Shown here one piece after another: positions 4,074-5,280 of a stretch of DNA of 5,280 nt. Each line of letters starts with the position of its first letter. The stretch's first letter is position 1. Where the stretch lies: the NCBI GenBank assembly GCA_005809115.1, contig SYLK01000178.1, positions 1-5,280 on the forward strand. Direction: 5' to 3'. A program made the translations under genes and the position numbers. The stretch is from Planctomyces sp. GTDB lineage: Bacteria > Planctomycetota > Planctomycetia > Planctomycetales > Planctomycetaceae. The notes beneath the pieces were generated by a model, which saw only the letters and a list, made by a program, of their open reading frames with translations, ran no database searches and was not told the DNA's origin.

Positions 4074-5280
4074 TCAGCGACTGTACCAGCCGCACAGGCT
4101 GCTGATCTGCTGCAGCCGGCTGAGAATCTGGATCCGTTTCCTGGCGGAGCTGTCACCGAGCGCTGGAGAGTAGGCGAAATTGTGATCCAGGGTTGCCAGA
4201 GTTGCCTGTACATCCGCCAGTTCGATGTGGCTCCGCTGGTGCGATGCCGCCCGAATCCGGGCCACCCAGAGAACAGCCGGGTACATGAGCGCGAGCGAGC
4301 GAAACCCGTCGATCAGAGGCATGTCGAAATTCGCCGAGCCGCAGAAATGCAGACCCTGAATTTTGACCCGGAAATACCGATTCATGAGGCGATCGATTTC
4401 CGGAGCGCGTCCGCCGAATTCGCCCTCGACATCCCGGAACCGCGGTGACGCGACTTCCTCGGAAAAATGCGTACGGAACTCGGGCTCTGCGTTATGACTG
4501 CCGAAGACACTGACAACTGACGGTGGATCCGGAAGCCGTGGAATTCTGCCGCTCCCGAACGTGAATCGCAGCCCGTTCAGCAGCCCGTGCAGGCGAGCCT
4601 GCAGTCCCGCTCGCGCCGTCGCTTCCGTATCGTGCCTGAGCAGCTGGGCGACCATCTGTAGAAACATCACCCGGCCAGTCCGTGACGGCCTGATCACCGG
4701 CAGATCGCTGTCCGGCTGCGCTTTGCGGGACGCCTGAGTCACAACGTCCAGAAACTGCTGCAGCCGTGCGCCACAGACCTCCGCGTACTGCCACTGTTCG
4801 GCGATTTCCAGCCATGCGAGAATCCGCATCAGCTGCGTGGCGAAATCGACCGAGTGATCCGTCAGAGCTTCATCAAAAGCAGTCAGAAATCGTGTCAGAT
4901 CGGGCCAGTCAACCGTCTGGCGGCCGCAGACATACGGTGGGTCCGGGGCCCGATGTGTTCTCGGGACGACTTCCTGGGCGACTTGCTGCAGCGGTTCCTT
5001 CTGGTCCACTACGCGGCGGCCGAGATTTCGGACCACAGATGGACAACTGAAGCGCAGGCTGACAGTGATGTCAGAGCCAAACGGATGATATGCGTAGGGG
5101 TAGACTCGGCAGGCCAGCGGTTTCGCGGACTCACCGAATTTCGCGTGGATGCGACACAATCCCTGTTCATTCAAAAACACACAGGCACCATCCGGCTGAT
5201 GTTCCAGGCGGTAGCGTCCGCGTTTCTCGTCAATCACCCGCGTCACCGGCTGACCGCCCGGAATCTCGGATGAAGTGGAC
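4074..5280 (-). CDS. YkgJ-family cysteine-cluster protein with long C-terminal extension (N-terminus beyond window)
   Basis: At least 401 residues are visible. A GTG at 5246 could be taken as the start, but the frame stays open to the edge (last full codon ends at 5279), and the expected N-terminal CxxCC motif is missing. The gene therefore very probably continues to the right. What is visible of the cluster, numbered from that GTG, is GACVFLNEQGLCRIH (20-34, C22 and C31), KPLACRVYPYAY (42-53, C46) and SCPS (67-70, C68). This matches the second half of the YkgJ/UPF0153 zinc- or iron-binding module, which is related to the FliB flagellin lysine methylase cysteine cluster. About 300 further residues, mainly helical and hydrophilic, follow; that tail is far longer than in minimal family members and I recognise no second domain. 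No signal peptide or membrane segment is seen in the visible part. Function is unknown; oxidoreductase or modification roles are only guesses. The next gene on the strand begins about 340 bases downstream. Confidence 0.82.
   Translation of the reverse strand, partial: STSSEIPGGQPVTRVIDEKRGRYRLEHQPDGACVFLNEQGLCRIHAKFGESAKPLACRVYPYAYHPFGSDITVSLRFSCPSVVRNLGRRVVDQKEPLQQVAQEVVPRTHRAPDPPYVCGRQTVDWPDLTRFLTAFDEALTDHSVDFATQLMRILAWLEIAEQWQYAEVCGARLQQFLDVVTQASRKAQPDSDLPVIRPSRTGRVMFLQMVAQLLRHDTEATARAGLQARLHGLLNGLRFTFGSGRIPRLPDPPSVVSVFGSHNAEPEFRTHFSEEVASPRFRDVEGEFGGRAPEIDRLMNRYFRVKIQGLHFCGSANFDMPLIDGFRSLALMYPAVLWVARIRAASHQRSHIELADVQATLATLDHNFAYSPALGDSSARKRIQILSRLQQISSLCGWYSR

Noticed and set aside
3727..4213. 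Minus-strand ORFs crossing the gap between the two large minus-strand genes
   Set aside because: They overlap the start of one gene or the end of the other, contain no recognisable domain, and have compositions unlike the confirmed proteins. A short hydrophobic run in one of them is not enough to support a gene.
1..5280. CRISPR array, tRNA, rRNA, integrase or toxin-antitoxin genes
   Set aside because: Scanning both strands showed no spaced direct repeats, no cloverleaf-like sequence and no recombinase or toxin motifs.

Overview
The window is about 60% GC by eye and most plausibly comes from the chromosome of a planctomycete. The main reason is the first complete protein (222-1340). Its extracytoplasmic domain carries the 'yRG..v.V.G.lrRl.ri....N..Gl.tLY.aW.....DS' followed by 'FFFKR.GY......PLLLA' signature that I know from conserved hypothetical proteins of Planctomycetota. 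The large cysteine-cluster protein at the right edge also fits that group. The assignment rests on family recall only; no 16S gene or other marker is present.

Layout: (1) 1-108 holds what looks like the last 35 codons of a gene entering from the left. (2) 222-1340 (+) encodes a two-pass membrane protein with a large extracytoplasmic domain. (3) 1341-1578 is a 238-bp non-coding insert with 28-bp terminal inverted repeats and flanking TAA direct repeats, i.e. a MITE-like non-autonomous element. (4) 1586-2017 (+) encodes a YjbQ/UPF0047 protein. (5) 2018-2434 (-) encodes a small two-pass membrane protein whose stop codon abuts that of yjbQ. (6) 2550-3734 (-) encodes a secreted or membrane-anchored protein with an SH3-like, FlgT-C-type beta domain. 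(7) 3846-4073 is a gap of about 230 bases with one notable hairpin. (8) 4074 to the right edge (-) encodes a YkgJ-type cysteine-cluster protein that is cut by the window end.

The left half is transcribed rightward and the right half leftward; the two halves converge at 2017/2018 with no intergenic base. The most interesting structure is the 238-bp insert. If it and one TAA copy are removed, the membrane-protein stop codon lies only 4 nt from the yjbQ start codon. The element therefore appears to have landed exactly in the junction of a tight two-gene unit, with its target duplication regenerating the stop codon. No defence system, CRISPR array, tRNA or rRNA is visible, and the rest looks like ordinary planctomycete chromosome.
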